DNA of 64,000 nt from Crotalaria pallida (Eukaryota > Streptophyta > Magnoliopsida > Fabales > Fabaceae), in the NCBI GenBank assembly GCA_037953625.1, contig CM075650.1, positions 870,501-934,500 on the forward strand, written 5' to 3'. Below the pieces are notes generated by a model, which saw only the letters and a program-made list of their open reading frames with translations, made no database searches and was not told the DNA's origin. Made by a program: the position numbers and the translations under genes. This document shows, piece by piece, positions 1 through 11,646 of this stretch (the stretch's first letter is position 1; every line of letters begins with the position of its first letter).

Positions 1-1
1 A

Positions 2-3000
2 CAGATAGCTGCATTGACTCAGAAATTGGGTCAGGTCCAAATGAATGCTTCAACAGGTATACCTCCTATCCCTTCTGATACTTCGGCTTTAGTACTAACA
101 TGTGATTTCTGTAAAGGCAACCACCGTAATGGTGAGTGTGTATTTGAGGTTAGTACTAGCACAGGTAACGATGAGCAGGCTAATTTTGTGGGAGGAGGAC
201 AGAGGAACAATCCTTACTCAAACACCTATAACCCAGGGTATAGAAATCACCCTAACTTCTCGTGGCGCAGTCCAGCACTCCAGCCACCACAAGAGAAGCA
301 GCCGGCACCTTGGGAGGCAGCAATTGAGAAGCTCGCTCTAACAACCAATAATTTTGTTGAGGAGACGCGAGCCAACTTCAAAAACCAGGGTGCCAGCATT
401 CGCAATCTAGAGGTTCAGATGGGTCAACTTTCCAAGAAGATGTCAGAACGGTCACCGGGAACATTTCCCAGTGACACCATTCCAAACCCCAGAGAGCATT
501 GCAAGGCCATTACTCTTCGAAGTGGCAAGTCTCTTGAGGAGCCACAGAAGAAGAGTGATGAGGTGGTGCTTGAGAAGGAAGAGGCCAAGGAACAACCAGC
601 TGAGGACTCAACTCCTGAAGTGCAACAAAAAAGGAATTCAACTGCAACTCAGGAAGAAGAAAAGAAACCCCAGTTGTCTCACAAGGTTCCTTTTCCTCAG
701 CGGTTGAAAAAGGAAGAAACTAAGAAGCAATTTGCTAAGTTCATAGAGGTGTTCAAGAGGCTCCAGATCAACATTCCCTTTGCGGAGGCCCTTGAGCAAA
801 TGCCAACATATGCTAAGTTTATGAAGGAGCTTCTGAGTAACAAGAGGAAGATGCAGGATGATGAGACAGTGATGCTAACTGAAGAATACAGCGCCCTGTT
901 GCAGAAGAAGCTTCCTCAGAAACTTAAGGACCCAGGGAGTTTCACAATCCCATGTAACATTGGTGGGCACAACATTGGGAAGGCTTTATGCGACCTGGGA
1001 GCTAGCATCAACCTGATGCCTCTCTCTATCTTCAAGAGATTGGGCATTGGGGAGGTGAAACCAACATTGATGTGTCTCCAGCTGGCATATCGCTCCATCA
1101 AAAGACCTTATGGGAAGGTGGAGGATGTTCTTGTTAAGGTTGACAAGTTCATTTTCCCAGCTGATTTTGTGATCCTGGACATGGAGGAGGATGCTGCTAT
1201 TCCACTGCTTTTGGGGAGGCCATTTTTGGCCACTGGGCGAGCCCTTATTGATGTGCAACAGGGCGAGCTCAAATTGCGGGTTCATGAAGAAGAGGTATCT
1301 TTCAATGTGTATGAGTCTATGAGAAGACCTGAGGAGGAGGAGCGTTGTTTCATGGTGGATGTGATTGATGCTTTAGTCACATCCACTTTTGAGAAGACTT
1401 GCCATGAGGATATAATGGAAGCAGCATTGGTGCATGGAGAGTGTGGAGAGCCAAAGATTGATAAGGTTGCATCTCAGCTGGATGCAACTTCAGAGTACAA
1501 AGGCACCGAAATCATGGATCTGAGGAGACATGACAAGGAGGCTAGAGCAAAACCGGAGCTTAAAACACTCCCAACCAATCTCAGGTATGCTTTTCTAGAT
1601 AACACTGATTACTATCCTGTCATAATTAATAATGCCTTAACTAAATTAGAAACTGATAAATTAATGAGAGTTTTAAGGCAATATAAATCTGCGATAGGGT
1701 GGTGTGTAGATGACCTCACTGGGATTCATCCCAGCTTTTGCATGCATAAGATTCTCTTAGAGGAGAATTTTAAACCTGTAATTCAGCCTCCAAGGAGACT
1801 CAATCCTACTCTCCAGGAGGTAGTGAGAAAGGAGGTAGTGAAGCTTTTAGATGCAGGAATAATTTATCCCATCTCTGATAGCACTTGGGTGAGCCCAGTG
1901 CAAGTGGTCCCAAAGAAGGGTGGCTTAACTGTGATAAAAAATGATAAAAATGAACTCATCCCCACTCGCACTGTCTCAGGGTGGAGAGTTTGTATTGACT
2001 ATAGGAGATTGAATAATGTCACCCGAAAGGACCACTTCCCATTGCCATACATGGATCAGATGTTAGAAAGATTAGCTGGACATGCATATTATTGTTTTCT
2101 TGATGGATATTCTGGTTATAATCAAATCTGTGTTGACCCTAATGATCAAGAAAAAACTGCATTCACATGCCCCTTTGGAGTTTTTGCATACCGGAGAATG
2201 CCTTTTGGACTTTGCAATGCACCAGCTACTTTTCAAAGGTGCATGCTTGCAATATTCTCCGATATGATTGAAAACTTCATAGAGGTGTTTATGGATGATT
2301 TTTCGGTCTATGGGTCATCATTTGATTCATGTTTGAGTAATTTGGGAAAAGTTTTGCAAAGATGCCAAGAAACAAATCTTGTCCTTAATTGGGAGAAATG
2401 CCAATTCATGGTTAAGGATGGGATAGTTTTGGGGCATAAGATTTCTGAAAAAGGAATAGAGGTAGATAAAGCAAAGATTGATGTAATTGAAAATCTACCT
2501 CCTCCAACAAATGTAAAGGGTATTAGAAGTTTTCTGGGCCATGCCGGTTTCTACCGGAGATTTATAAAAGATTTTTCAAAAATAGCTAAGCCCCTTTGCA
2601 ATTTGTTGGAGAAGGATGTGGAGTTCAAGTTTGATGAGGAATGTATGAATGCTTTTGAAACTCTGAAAAAGAAACTAGTAACAACTCCTATAGTGGTCGC
2701 ACCCGATTGGGGAAAACCTTTTGAACTGAGTGTGATGCCAGTGACCATGCTATAGGAGCTGTTCTAGGACAAAGAGTGGATAAAGTATTTCATACAATCT
2801 ACTATGCTAGTCGTGTTTTGAATAGTGCTCAGGTGCACTACACGACTACTGAAAAAGAGCTCCTAGCAGTAGTGTTTGCCATGGATAAATTTAGGTCCTA
2901 TCTCATAGGGTCTAAAGTAATTGTTTACACTGATCATGCTGCACTTAGGCACCTTTTGGCTAAGCAGGATGCTAAGCCAAGGCTGATAAGGTGGATCTTG

Positions 3001-4449
3001 CTTTTGCAAGAGTTCGATTTGGAAATTAAGGATAAGAAGGGGGTTGAAAATGTAATAGCTGATCACTTATCTAGACTCCCCCTTGAATCTAGTGGTAAGG
3101 ATGACCAGGTTCCAATAGATGATGCTTTCCCTGATGAACAACTCCTAGCTGCATCTGCATTACCATGGTATGCTGATTTAGCAAATTACTTAGCAGCAGG
3201 GGTAATTCCCAAAGATTTAACTTGGCAACAAAAGAAAAAGTTTTTACATGACGCCCAGTTTTATTTTTGGGATGAGCCCTTTCTGTTTAGAAGAAGTGCA
3301 GATGGAGTAATTAGGAGATGTGTAGCTGAGGAAGAAATTCCTGACATTCTTTGGCATTGCCATAACTCCCATTATTCAGGTCACTATGGTCATGAAAAAA
3401 CAGCATCCAAAGTTTTACAATGTGGTTATTTTTGGCCAACTCTTTTTAAAGATGCTCGTGATTTTGTGATCAAGTGTGACCGGTGCCAAAGGATGGGGAA
3501 TATTTCTAGGAAAGATGAGATGCCCCTCTAAAACATTCTGGAGGTAGAAGTGTTTGATGTTTGGGGGATAGATTTTGTAGGCCCCTTCCCCCCATCATAT
3601 AACAACAAATACATTCTTGTGGGGGTTGACTATGTTTCTAAGTGGGTTGAGGCCATTCCCACTTCCACCAATGATGCTGCAGTAGTGGTAGAATTTTTAA
3701 GAAAGAATATATTATGCAGGTTTGGAGTACCAAGAGTGCTCATTAGTGATGGTGGAAGTCACTTTTGCAATAAAGTGATGGAGAGAGCATTGGCTAAATA
3801 TGGGGTGCACCACAAAGTTGCCACCCCATATCACCCACAGACATGTGGTCAGGTTGAAGTGTCCAATAGGTCCCTTAAGAGAATCCTAGAGAAAACTGTG
3901 AATAGTTCTAGGAGAGATTGGTCTAGAAAATTGGATGATGCTCTCTGGGCATATAGGACAGCTTTCAAAGCCCCTATTGGCATGTCACCTTTTCAAGTGG
4001 TTTATGGAAAAAACTGCCATTTGCCTATTGAACTTCTTCATAAAGCATATTGGGCAACCAGATTTCTAAATTTTGATATGCAATTGGCAGGAGAGAAGAG
4101 GTTATTGCAGCTCACTGAACTTGATGAGTTTAGAGAGCAAGCATATAACACTTCTCGAATTTTTAAGGAAAAAACAAAAAGGTGGCATGACAAGAGAATA
4201 GTTCATAAAGAGTTTAAAGTTGGACAAAGTGTCTTGTTATATAACTCTAGACTTAAGCTTTTTCCAGGAAAGCTTAAGTCTAGATGGACAGGTCCTTTTA
4301 TTGTGATGCAGGTATTACCTTTTGGAGCTGTGGAAATTAAAAATCCCTCAAATGGGAATGTGTTTAAAGTGAATGGACAACAACTCAAGGTGTACCATGG
4401 AGAGGTAATTGACAAGAGCTCAACCCAAGTGGAGCTCAAAGACCCTTGA
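2..4449 (+). pseudogene. Athila gag-pol polyprotein (partial, frameshift plus nonsense)
   Basis: The frame is already open at base 2, so gag begins upstream. In order: gag tail with a short Cys-rich box near 98-140, a Lys/Glu-rich linker, retropepsin-like protease (DLGA at 992-1003, in place of the usual DSGA), reverse transcriptase with FMDD at 2288-2299, RNase H from about 2720, an integrase HHCC zinc domain (about 3350-3500) and the integrase core. The core shows a D, D-35-E spacing, with acidic codons at 3571, 3748 and 3856. Two breaks are visible: a one-base deletion near 2730 at the RT/RNase H junction, which ends the first frame at 2755, and an in-frame TAA at 3529-3531 between the zinc domain and the core. 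All other parts keep good family motifs, so inactivation looks recent. In the cell this polyprotein would process itself, copy the genomic RNA and integrate the cDNA. Confidence 0.92.
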
Positions 4450-4498
4450 TCTTAATTTAATGTCATCCGTCAGGCTCGGGACGTTAAACAAGCGCTTT

Positions 4499-4514
4499 CT
4501 GGGAGGCAACCCAG
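4499..4514 (+). other. Perfect 5-bp stem-loop just after pol
   Basis: Fifty bases after the pol stop, ctggg (4499-4503) and cccag (4510-4514) flank a six-base aggcaa loop. A separate palindrome, agcgct, lies just upstream. I recall very similar tgggaggcaaccca boxes after pol in many plant Athila/Tat elements. The function is unknown to me; expression of the downstream ORF or RNA stability are possibilities. Confidence 0.6.
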
Positions 4515-4599
4515 TGGTAAGTACGTTAAGTTTAATTTGTCTTTTAATTTAGTGTAGGTTTTTTATAAAAAAAAAAAAAGTCTACAGGTCTGATGGACT

Positions 4600-4805
4600 C
4601 GCCTGGGCGCGGCACCTGTTCGCCCAGGCGAGTTGGGGTGAAAGGGGGTTCAAAGCTGAATTCGTGAAAAAAGAGAATGAGTGGCACAACAGTGAAAAAC
4701 CCGCCCAGGCGAGCGTCAATTTCGCCCAGGCGGGTCCGGGGGGTCTGTACGCGGCGAAGAAAATTAAGGGGCTCGCCCAGGCGAGCCATGACCCTCGCCC
4801 AGGAG
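4600..4805. repeat. Three pairs of CGCCYRGGCG palindromes
   Basis: Ten-base palindromes start at 4600, 4621, 4702, 4723, 4774 and 4796 (the last is imperfect). Within each pair the starts are 21, 21 and 22 bp apart. The same paired motif recurs in this element's LTR at 8329-8452. The region is strongly GC-rich in an AT-rich window. Function unknown. Confidence 0.85.
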
Positions 4806-4810
4806 AGCGG

Positions 4811-5245
4811 CGATAAGTTCAGAATTTTTAGAAAACAAAGGGGGTTTCGACCCCAGCATTCACCCCTTCTTCTCAGCCGCCTTCTTCTTCTCCTCTCCAA
4901 CCTCCTCAGCCCAAACCGCCCCAAACCACCTTTCTCCACCACTCTCTTCCACTTTCTCCACCTCAAATCATTCCCCCTTGCTTCTTCTCCTCCCTCCTTG
5001 TCACATGCTTGAAGGTGTTGTTCCTATCTCACTCCAATTCGGGTTCTTTTCTCTCTCATCTAGGGTTATGAATTTTTCACTATAATTGTGGGTAAGTATC
5101 CTTTCTCTTTTGTCTCCTCTCTGATTAGTGGCTTAGGTCTTGTTTTTGGGTAGTGTTTGCACTTGATTTACACTTTTGAGGACTTTGAGTTCTAGTGCCC
5201 ACAAGGTGTTTGTTGATTTGCCACTTAGGAATTTTTCTGAACATA
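4811..5245 (+). other. Pyrimidine-rich leader of the third ORF
   Basis: This segment between pol and the third ORF is rich in C and T at about 4850-5000. It contains a gggtaagt donor-like site near 5089 and acceptor-like attag sites downstream near 5128. A spliced subgenomic RNA for the third ORF is therefore conceivable, but nothing here proves it. No coding sequence is recognised. Confidence 0.35.
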
Positions 5246-6424
5246 ATGGCTTCCAGGGACAAGGGTAAGAAACCTAGGCTTGCTAGTAGCTCTAGTCGAC
5301 CCTATTCAAGAAATTTTGAACACCAACTAGCCAAAAAGTTCTACACCGAAAGAGTAGTGGGGAAAGGTATTACCCCGAATACTAGTATTGAGGACATCAA
5401 GGGGGGCATTATGGTTGTTCCTGCGATTTACGACCCATTGATTCAATTAGAGTGGACACCTTTTACTGAGTCACCCCCAGACAACATGAGTAAACCCTTA
5501 ATTTGGGAATTTTTTGCTCACGCACATTATCGTGAGCAACAAAATCCAGGGTGTCGCAAGAGCTGGGTCCGGGGGGTCGAAATTGATTATGGCCAGCATG
5601 AGATTAACAAAGTGTTAGGATTCCCTGATTATGCTGAGCCCACTAATTTTGTGCAATACTATCTTAGGGACACCCTTGATCCCCAGAGCTTGGATGATAT
5701 CAAAAACACTCTCTTCTTGCCCGACAGAGATTGGAATCATGGTTCTAACAATACCGTTAAGCATGTGACAGCAAAATTCCTACGTCCTGTCGCTCGTTTT
5801 TGGGCCCACTTTGTCATGCACAATTTGCATCCCCAGTCCCATGAAACCGATATCAAACCTTTTATCATGCGGATTGTCTATGGGATTATGCGGGGTATGA
5901 AGGTTGATGCTGGATTTCTGATGTCAGAGTATATTTTTCACATGGCGCGGGAAAGCAACCCGGGCTCCTTTGGGTTGCCTGCGGTGATTACCAGGCTGTG
6001 TTTAGATAGGGAGGTGGATTTGGGGGATGATCTGTTAGAGCTTACACTAGCCAAACGGATGAATATGAAGGTTTATGAGCGATATGTAGATATTGCTAGG
6101 CGTGAGCTTGGTAACAATGAGCCAATCCCTGCAGAGCTTCAGGTTCCAGCCGCTCCTCGGGGACGAGGGCGCGGCCGTGGTGGTGGTGATATGACTGGGC
6201 TGACTAGTATGATGGAGCGGCTTTTGCGCAAGCAGAGGCGTCAAAATGAGTATTTCCAGCGCGAGATGCGCCGGAATCAGATAGTCCAGGATGCCTTGCG
6301 CTCAGTGACTGAGCAGATGAATGTCCCTTTTCCATTGCCTCCATATTCTCAGGAGGATTTTCAGGTTTTGGATCAGAGTGATGAGGATGGCATGGATGAG
6401 GATGCTGATGCTGGTGGGTTGTGA
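5246..6424 (+). CDS. Athila third ORF, 'putative plant transposon protein' type, 392 aa
   Basis: An uninterrupted 392-codon ORF occupies the env position of the element. I chose the ATG at 5246 because the protein then starts MASRDKGKK, a natural basic N-terminus; the frame is open 51 bases further upstream without an ATG. The globular part (about residues 20-280) resembles the plant-specific domain often annotated as putative plant transposon protein in Athila-like elements. It is followed by an Arg/Gly-rich stretch (RGRGRGRGGGD, about residues 310-320), a basic, Gln-rich predicted helix and an acidic tail. I see no signal peptide and no membrane segment, so it does not look like an envelope glycoprotein. 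RNA or DNA binding by the RGG stretch is an inference. The frame is intact although pol upstream is broken. Confidence 0.75.
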   Translation: MASRDKGKKPRLASSSSRPYSRNFEHQLAKKFYTERVVGKGITPNTSIEDIKGGIMVVPAIYDPLIQLEWTPFTESPPDNMSKPLIWEFFAHAHYREQQNPGCRKSWVRGVEIDYGQHEINKVLGFPDYAEPTNFVQYYLRDTLDPQSLDDIKNTLFLPDRDWNHGSNNTVKHVTAKFLRPVARFWAHFVMHNLHPQSHETDIKPFIMRIVYGIMRGMKVDAGFLMSEYIFHMARESNPGSFGLPAVITRLCLDREVDLGDDLLELTLAKRMNMKVYERYVDIARRELGNNEPIPAELQVPAAPRGRGRGRGGGDMTGLTSMMERLLRKQRRQNEYFQREMRRNQIVQDALRSVTEQMNVPFPLPPYSQEDFQVLDQSDEDGMDEDADAGGL

Positions 6425-8049
6425 GACTTGTGGTTTGATGTTATTGGAGGCGATTTGTCCTAGTTGATTCAGGTTGTCATGTTACTTTGGAGATTTGTAA
6501 TCAGACCTGTAGTACTTTTGTTTGTGCCTTGGTGTGGCACTTTTGTGTTTCCAGATATTTTGTTTATTTCAGTTTGTGTGTCGTGTTGACTTTAATCGAT
6601 GTGTGTAGTTGGGTTGCATTTGTCACAGGTGATATTTGGTGGTGCCTGACGCACCTTAGATTTAATTGTAGTGGCAGGTGTTAAGTTTGGGGGAGGACAT
6701 GAATCTCCCCTCGATGTTCCGATTGCATTTTGAGAGGGAAGTCTCTTTTTCTTTGTCTCTTTTCTTTATATTTTATTTTTATTTTGTTGTTTAGGGTAAG
6801 TGTGTTGCTTGAGGCCAAGCTAATTTTCAAGTTTGGGGGAGTCCAACAAAATAAAAAATTTTCATGACTTGATGATTTCCCTTAGCTTTGTGTTAGTTAT
6901 GTCCTGGTAGAAGCAGGTGATTATTCTAGGCTTAGGATTTTCTTTTTCTTGATAGGTTTAGATGTCTAGTTTAGGAATGAAGCTCACTTCTCTAAAATAA
7001 ACTGCTTGGATTGAATGTGTAATTCTTTAAAAAATTGGTTACTTGGGCAAACTCTTTGAGAATATGTGTTTAGCAAACTGACCTTACCTGTGAGATTTTG
7101 GGCTTATACACAAAAGGGGTGGTAATTGATAATTGATGACTGAATGTTTAAATCCCCATTTCTTTCATGAGTGTGTTCTCTTTTACTATGTGTTCTAGAA
7201 CTTGACTTGTGACCTTTTCAAAATTGATAATTGATTGCATGCATGAATATGATTAAGGCACTTAGGTTTGTGTTTTTGAGGCCTTCAACAACTTTTGAGA
7301 AATAATGTTCCCTTAGTTGCCCAATTTGAGCTTGATGAGATATAATTTTCTTTGGTACCTAACTTTAATTGAAATACTTTTATGAAGTACCTTTGAATTT
7401 TTGAATGAGCAATTGAGTGGAATGTTACATAAAAATGGTGAAAGTGTTAAATGTTGAAAAAAATGTATTCCTATTTCTCTTCGGAAAAAAATGTGCTGAA
7501 AAGAAAAAAAAAAGAGAAGAGAATAGGAGGGAAAAAATATAAGAAAAAGGGAAACAAATGAGTTGAGTTGTGTTTGTGCAATCACTTTCATTGCTCATTT
7601 CATGATTCAAAAGGGAAGATTCGCGATTTTATTAAAATAAGCCCTTTGCGTTATCCTTTTATTCTTTTATCCCACCTGACACTTTTAGCCATGGCCCCGT
7701 TACAACCAAATAAAGACCTTATGATTTGTGAATGTTGTCAATAAATTCAGTGGAGATGTAGGTCTATAGTCAAGCTTATGGTAACACATTGTGATTGTAG
7801 AACTTGAGTGCAGAATTTTAAACCTTGATACACATGAGAGAGATTTGTGAGTTGTGAGTTTTGCTAGCTACATTGTTCTTTTGGAGATTGCCCCTCTAAC
7901 CAGTTTTGATTGGATTATGTGTTTGTGAAGAAAAGTTTTGAAGAAAGTGAGTCGAGTTTCTTAATTGGATTGATTTATCTTGATAGAGGAAGTGTTCTTA
8001 AGTTGTGAATTTTTGTTTTACTTTTGCCTGGGACATGCAAAATGTTATG
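6425..8049 (+). other. Long 3' noncoding region with internal PPT-like tracts
   Basis: About 1.6 kb without a convincing ORF lies between the third ORF and the PPT. It carries tttgggggag at 6686-6695 and 6832-6841, identical to the real PPT at 8050-8059. A purine-rich A/G tract lies at about 7500-7560. Part of it (from about 6830 to 7790) aligns by eye with 12955-13925 of the second Athila element, so it is a conserved family segment and not random filler. Confidence 0.7.
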
Positions 8050-8059
8050 TTTGGGGGAG
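8050..8059 (+). other. Polypurine tract of Athila element 1
   Basis: tttgggggag directly abuts the TG that opens the 3' LTR at 8060. This is the expected site of plus-strand priming in an LTR retrotransposon. Confidence 0.88.
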
Positions 8060-9343
8060 TGATTTGAGCTCAATATATGATGTTTTTGGATGAATTTTGA
8101 CCCCCTTTCTTAGTAATTTTAGCTTGTTTCTCAAGTATTTTAGGAAAAAGATGGAAATTTTGCTTACTAATGTGCTGAACGAGATCCTTGAGGATTTTGT
8201 ATCAATTTGTTGTGAATTTCAGGTTTTAGAGGCTTAATTTGATGATTTATGGAAAAGAAGGAAAAAGCAAGCCTTGGAATCAGAAGTTCGGAGCAAAGTG
8301 ATGAAAATCAGTGAAAAAGTGCAGAGCTCGCCCAGGCGAGCTTATTACTCGCCCAGGCGAGTGGGGTCTTCTGATTTAAAAAAAAATGGGTTTAAATGGC
8401 TAATTCTCTCAGTAGAAAACTCGCCCAGGCGAGCCTTATTCTCACCTGGGCGAGTGGCGCAGATATCAGTTGCGATTTTTCTTATCTTTTAGGATTTGGA
8501 AGGGATTTGTTTTATCTTTTGACTTAAATATATTAGGATTGGTAATTAGGTTATTCTGAACAATTGGGAACGGAGATTAGAGAGCTTTGGTGAAGATTTG
8601 AGATTGGAGACTCAAGTTTATTGGTAATTATGTCTACTTTTATCATTATTATTATTTTTCTCTTCTCCATCATGAACTAAACTCCTATTTGGGAACATGT
8701 GGATTTGTATGGAACCTTCATAGTTTTGTTTAATGAATTGATGTTTTTCCATTTAAGTATTGTGTTTGATTATGTTCTTATTTGATTATCATGAATTTGA
8801 CGTCGTTTATGATTTGGTAATTCTAATTGAATAGGAATATTGAATTAGGATTTAGACCTTTAATCAAACAATTCAATTACATAGGTATAGGAATATGTCT
8901 ATGAGTTGGATAACCTTCTAATAATTTTGATTGAACATTAATTGGTAAGATTAGGATTTAAAGCTCTGCTTAAGGAATTAAGGGAGATTAAATTACTAAG
9001 AAACAAGGTTGACCTAAGGAATTAGGCTGCTTTTACTTTTGAAAAATTGGTTCAATACTTAGGAAAATCATTGATTCGTTAACAATTGCTTTTGGAACCT
9101 GCAATGAAACATGTACCCAAGCTTTCCCAAATTCTTTCACAACCACTTTTAATTTGCGTTTTTGTTTTTACAATTTAATTTAATTAAGAATTTTCCACTC
9201 AACTTAATTTTAATTTGAATTTCGCTTAGTAACTACGACTTAGGTGAGAATTATTTTAATCGATTTTAGTCCTCGTTGGGAACGACATCCCACTTACACT
9301 TTATTACTTGTCACGAACTGGTGCACTTGCCAGAACGCCAACA
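8060..9343 (+). repeat. 3' LTR of Athila element 1 (1284 bp)
   Basis: It opens with tgatttgagctc just after the PPT and closes with cgccaaca. Much of its length aligns with the LTR at 10252-11602. Paired GC palindromes lie at 8329-8452, and a TATA-like ttaaatatatt is at 8524-8534, so transcription probably starts downstream of that. Confidence 0.88.
8329..8452. repeat. Two pairs of CGCCYRGGCG palindromes in U3
   Basis: Ten-base palindromes start at 8329, 8350, 8422 and 8443 (the last is a one-base variant in inverted form). Within pairs the starts are exactly 21 bp apart. The cluster ends about 70 bp upstream of the TATA-like sequence at 8524. Confidence 0.85.
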
Positions 9344-10251
9344 GTGACTGTGGTGCCGCACATTCTTTTGATTTCCTTTTGAAAATGTATGAAAAGATTA
9401 GAACGTTTCAACATAAAAATACATTGTAAACACTATGTCTCCAATCCCACAAGTCTTTTAGCAAAGATCTCACAAAGCGTACTCAACTCATTCCTTCTAG
9501 GTATCTAGCCAAGAGTTTTGGACCAAACCAATGTGTGAACCTAACTGAATGATGTTAGGTAACCAACGCCTTTATATCTTTCTGGAAGCGGGCTTGCACA
9601 ATTTTGTTATGCGATGATTGTTCTAAGATTAGGACTCTGAGAAAAGTATCTTCCTGGAAGCTATTAGCAACAGGAGAAGAATAAGGATCCTTGACCCTTC
9701 AAACGAAGGACTGTGGAACTTAAAGAATATGTAGACTTAGTCCTGCTTTTAGTAAACCACGAAAAGCCTTAAGAAGAATTAATAAGTTGCATAGTATAGT
9801 TGAAAGTTAGCCAAATCCTGCGATGGCGTTGTTGTTTAATAGAATGTAAGGTTAGAGCTGACCACTTTGATTCTTGCATCTGTTAAGTGACGATGTTATC
9901 AGCAAAACCCGACAATAATGTGATGTTGATAGACGTGAGGTTGGAATTGGTCACCTCAATCTTTGCATCTATTAACGGATGATATTATTGCAACATTCTC
10001 AACAAAATAGAAACACTCGAAATAGGAACTCTCCAAGGAATTAGATCCCTCAGAAAAGAAGAAACCAACTCAACAAGTGCTTTTTCCGAATTCTTTACAC
10101 AAAATCAGGAAGTAAACCCAAAATCAAACTAGATAATAATAGCCTTAGACTATCTTATATGTTTAAGAGCAGTGTAACCGAACATAGGACATTGGAAAGA
10201 GTTGAGCGAACTCTATAGGAATCATTTTTAAACCTTCCTGAAAAGCAAACC
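9344..10251. other. Intergenic; no recognised feature
   Basis: I find no ORF, LTR or known repeat here. A diverged tandem duplication of about 90 bp can be traced: 9848-9900 resembles 9937-9990 (shared 'aggtt', 'gcatct' and 'gatgttat/gatattat' blocks). It may be decayed element DNA lying between the two Athila insertions. Confidence 0.4.
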
Positions 10252-11602
10252 TGATTTGGGTCTAATATATAATATTTTTGGGCTTAATTTCACCTCTTTT
10301 TACTATGGATTTGCTTTGTTTCTCTTGTAAACTTAGGATGTTTTTATTAGTTTCAGGATTTTTATTAGGTATAGAGTCCTTTGAACATTTTTATCCGTTT
10401 GTTCATGATTTCAGGTACTCTTGGAGCTTAATTGAAGAAAATAAATATGGAACTGAAAATAGGATGAAAAGACCTTGAAAATGGTAAGAGAACGAAGCGA
10501 AACGGAGTCGGAAGTGGTGGCACACTCCCAGGCGTGGAGTTCCCCACGCCCAGGCGTGGCCACCTCATCAACCACCCTTGATCAGGCCTGGCGCGCCCAG
10601 GCGTGATGACCTGGGCACCCAGGCGCGCGTTCCCCGGTGCAGGCCCATTCGAGCCTGTTTTGCTTATTTCTGATAGGATTTGTTTAGGTTTTAGTTTTAG
10701 CCTTTAAATATAGGTTTTGCAATTAGTTTTAGGTAGCAATTCAGATACAATAAAGAGAATTAGAAGCAATTAGGATTAGAGAGAGAGGTTAGAAACATAT
10801 CATTGAGAGCAAGGAGACAAGGCAAGAATTGAAGATCAACAATGGAGGGATCCACTTGAAGATTAAAGATCTCTTGGGGTAAATTCATTATTGTCTATGA
10901 TTATGAGTTCTTCCCTTAATTCTTGTATTTCTTTTCCCATTATGTGTAACTAAACCTCATGTTAGGAATATGATGGATTTGTATGGATTCTAAATAGTTT
11001 ATTAATTTATGTTTTGATGTTTTCCTTTTAAATCAATTGCTTGGTTGTATTTTAATTACAATTCATAGAATTGGTCACTTTATGTTTTGCTTTGGTAATC
11101 TAATCCTTCAATTGGAAGATTAGGGATTATATTGGGCCTTTAAACCAAACATTATAATTACTCAAGCGGTAGAGATACTTTTGGGGATTATATGACTTTT
11201 ATTAATTCCAGTGTTTTGATTAATGATTATTAAACTAAGACTCACTTAAGGGATTACGGGGTATATTTTAATAAGAAACGTAATTGTCATGAGTGATCTA
11301 GCTTTTACTACCTCTGGAATGTCATTGATTTAATGGTAAACAGATTTTCATAAGTAATAACTACGATCCTACAATGAAACCATGTTCCTAATCTTTTCCA
11401 CAATTGTTCTCAATATCTTTTATTTTCTGTTTTGTCATTTACTTAATTCTTCACTCTCAATTCAAATAAACCAAACTCAAGTTTCACGTACTAATTACTA
11501 TTTGCCTAAGAATTATTAGAAACAATTTGCAATCCCCTGTGGAACGATAATTACTTACTCTTTATTACTTGTGCGATCGGTACACTTGCCGAATTGCCAA
11601 CA
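10252..11602 (+). repeat. 5' LTR of Athila element 2 (1351 bp)
   Basis: It starts tgatttgggtc, ends attgccaaca and is followed by a primer-binding site. The interior aligns with the element 1 LTR. A TATA-like tttaaatata is at 10703-10712, preceded by paired GC palindromes. Confidence 0.85.
10525..10625. repeat. Two pairs of CNCCCAGGCG palindromes in U3
   Basis: Copies start at 10525, 10547, 10594 and 10616, 22 bp apart within each pair. The cluster ends about 78 bp upstream of the TATA-like sequence. The motif matches the one in the element 1 LTR, although the surrounding bases differ. Confidence 0.82.
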
Positions 11603-11608
11603 AGTTTT

Positions 11609-11626
11609 TGGCGCCGTTGCCGGAGA
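11609..11626 (+). other. Primer-binding site, tRNA-Asp type
   Basis: tggcgccgttgccggaga lies six bases after the LTR end. From knowledge of plant tRNA-Asp 3' ends it would pair with one mismatch. This primer choice is usual for the Athila branch. Confidence 0.85.
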
Positions 11627-11646
11627 TTGAAATTCGATTCTAGTAA

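Larger units (their letters stand above)
1..9343 (+). mobile_element. Athila-lineage Ty3/gypsy retrotransposon, 5' end outside window
   Basis: Order seen: gag C-terminus, aspartic protease, reverse transcriptase, RNase H, integrase, a third ORF in the env position, a long 3' noncoding region with G-rich PPT-like tracts, and a 1.28-kb 3' LTR. Gag-protease-RT in one frame, an FMDD catalytic box and a DLGA protease box match the Athila branch of Ty3/gypsy. The 5' LTR, PBS and gag start lie left of the window. The five bases after the LTR are gtgac, the expected 3' copy of the target-site duplication, but its partner is not visible. Pol carries two lesions, so this copy is not autonomous. Confidence 0.93.

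Noticed and set aside
4544..5012. ORFs on both strands across the GC-rich leader (140 and 111 codons)
   Set aside because: They arise from the palindromic GC repeats and a pyrimidine tract; composition is low-complexity and no domain is present.
5246..6424. Third ORF as a retroviral envelope glycoprotein
   Set aside because: No signal peptide, membrane anchor or Cys pattern; Arg/Gly-rich and acidic ends fit a soluble protein better.
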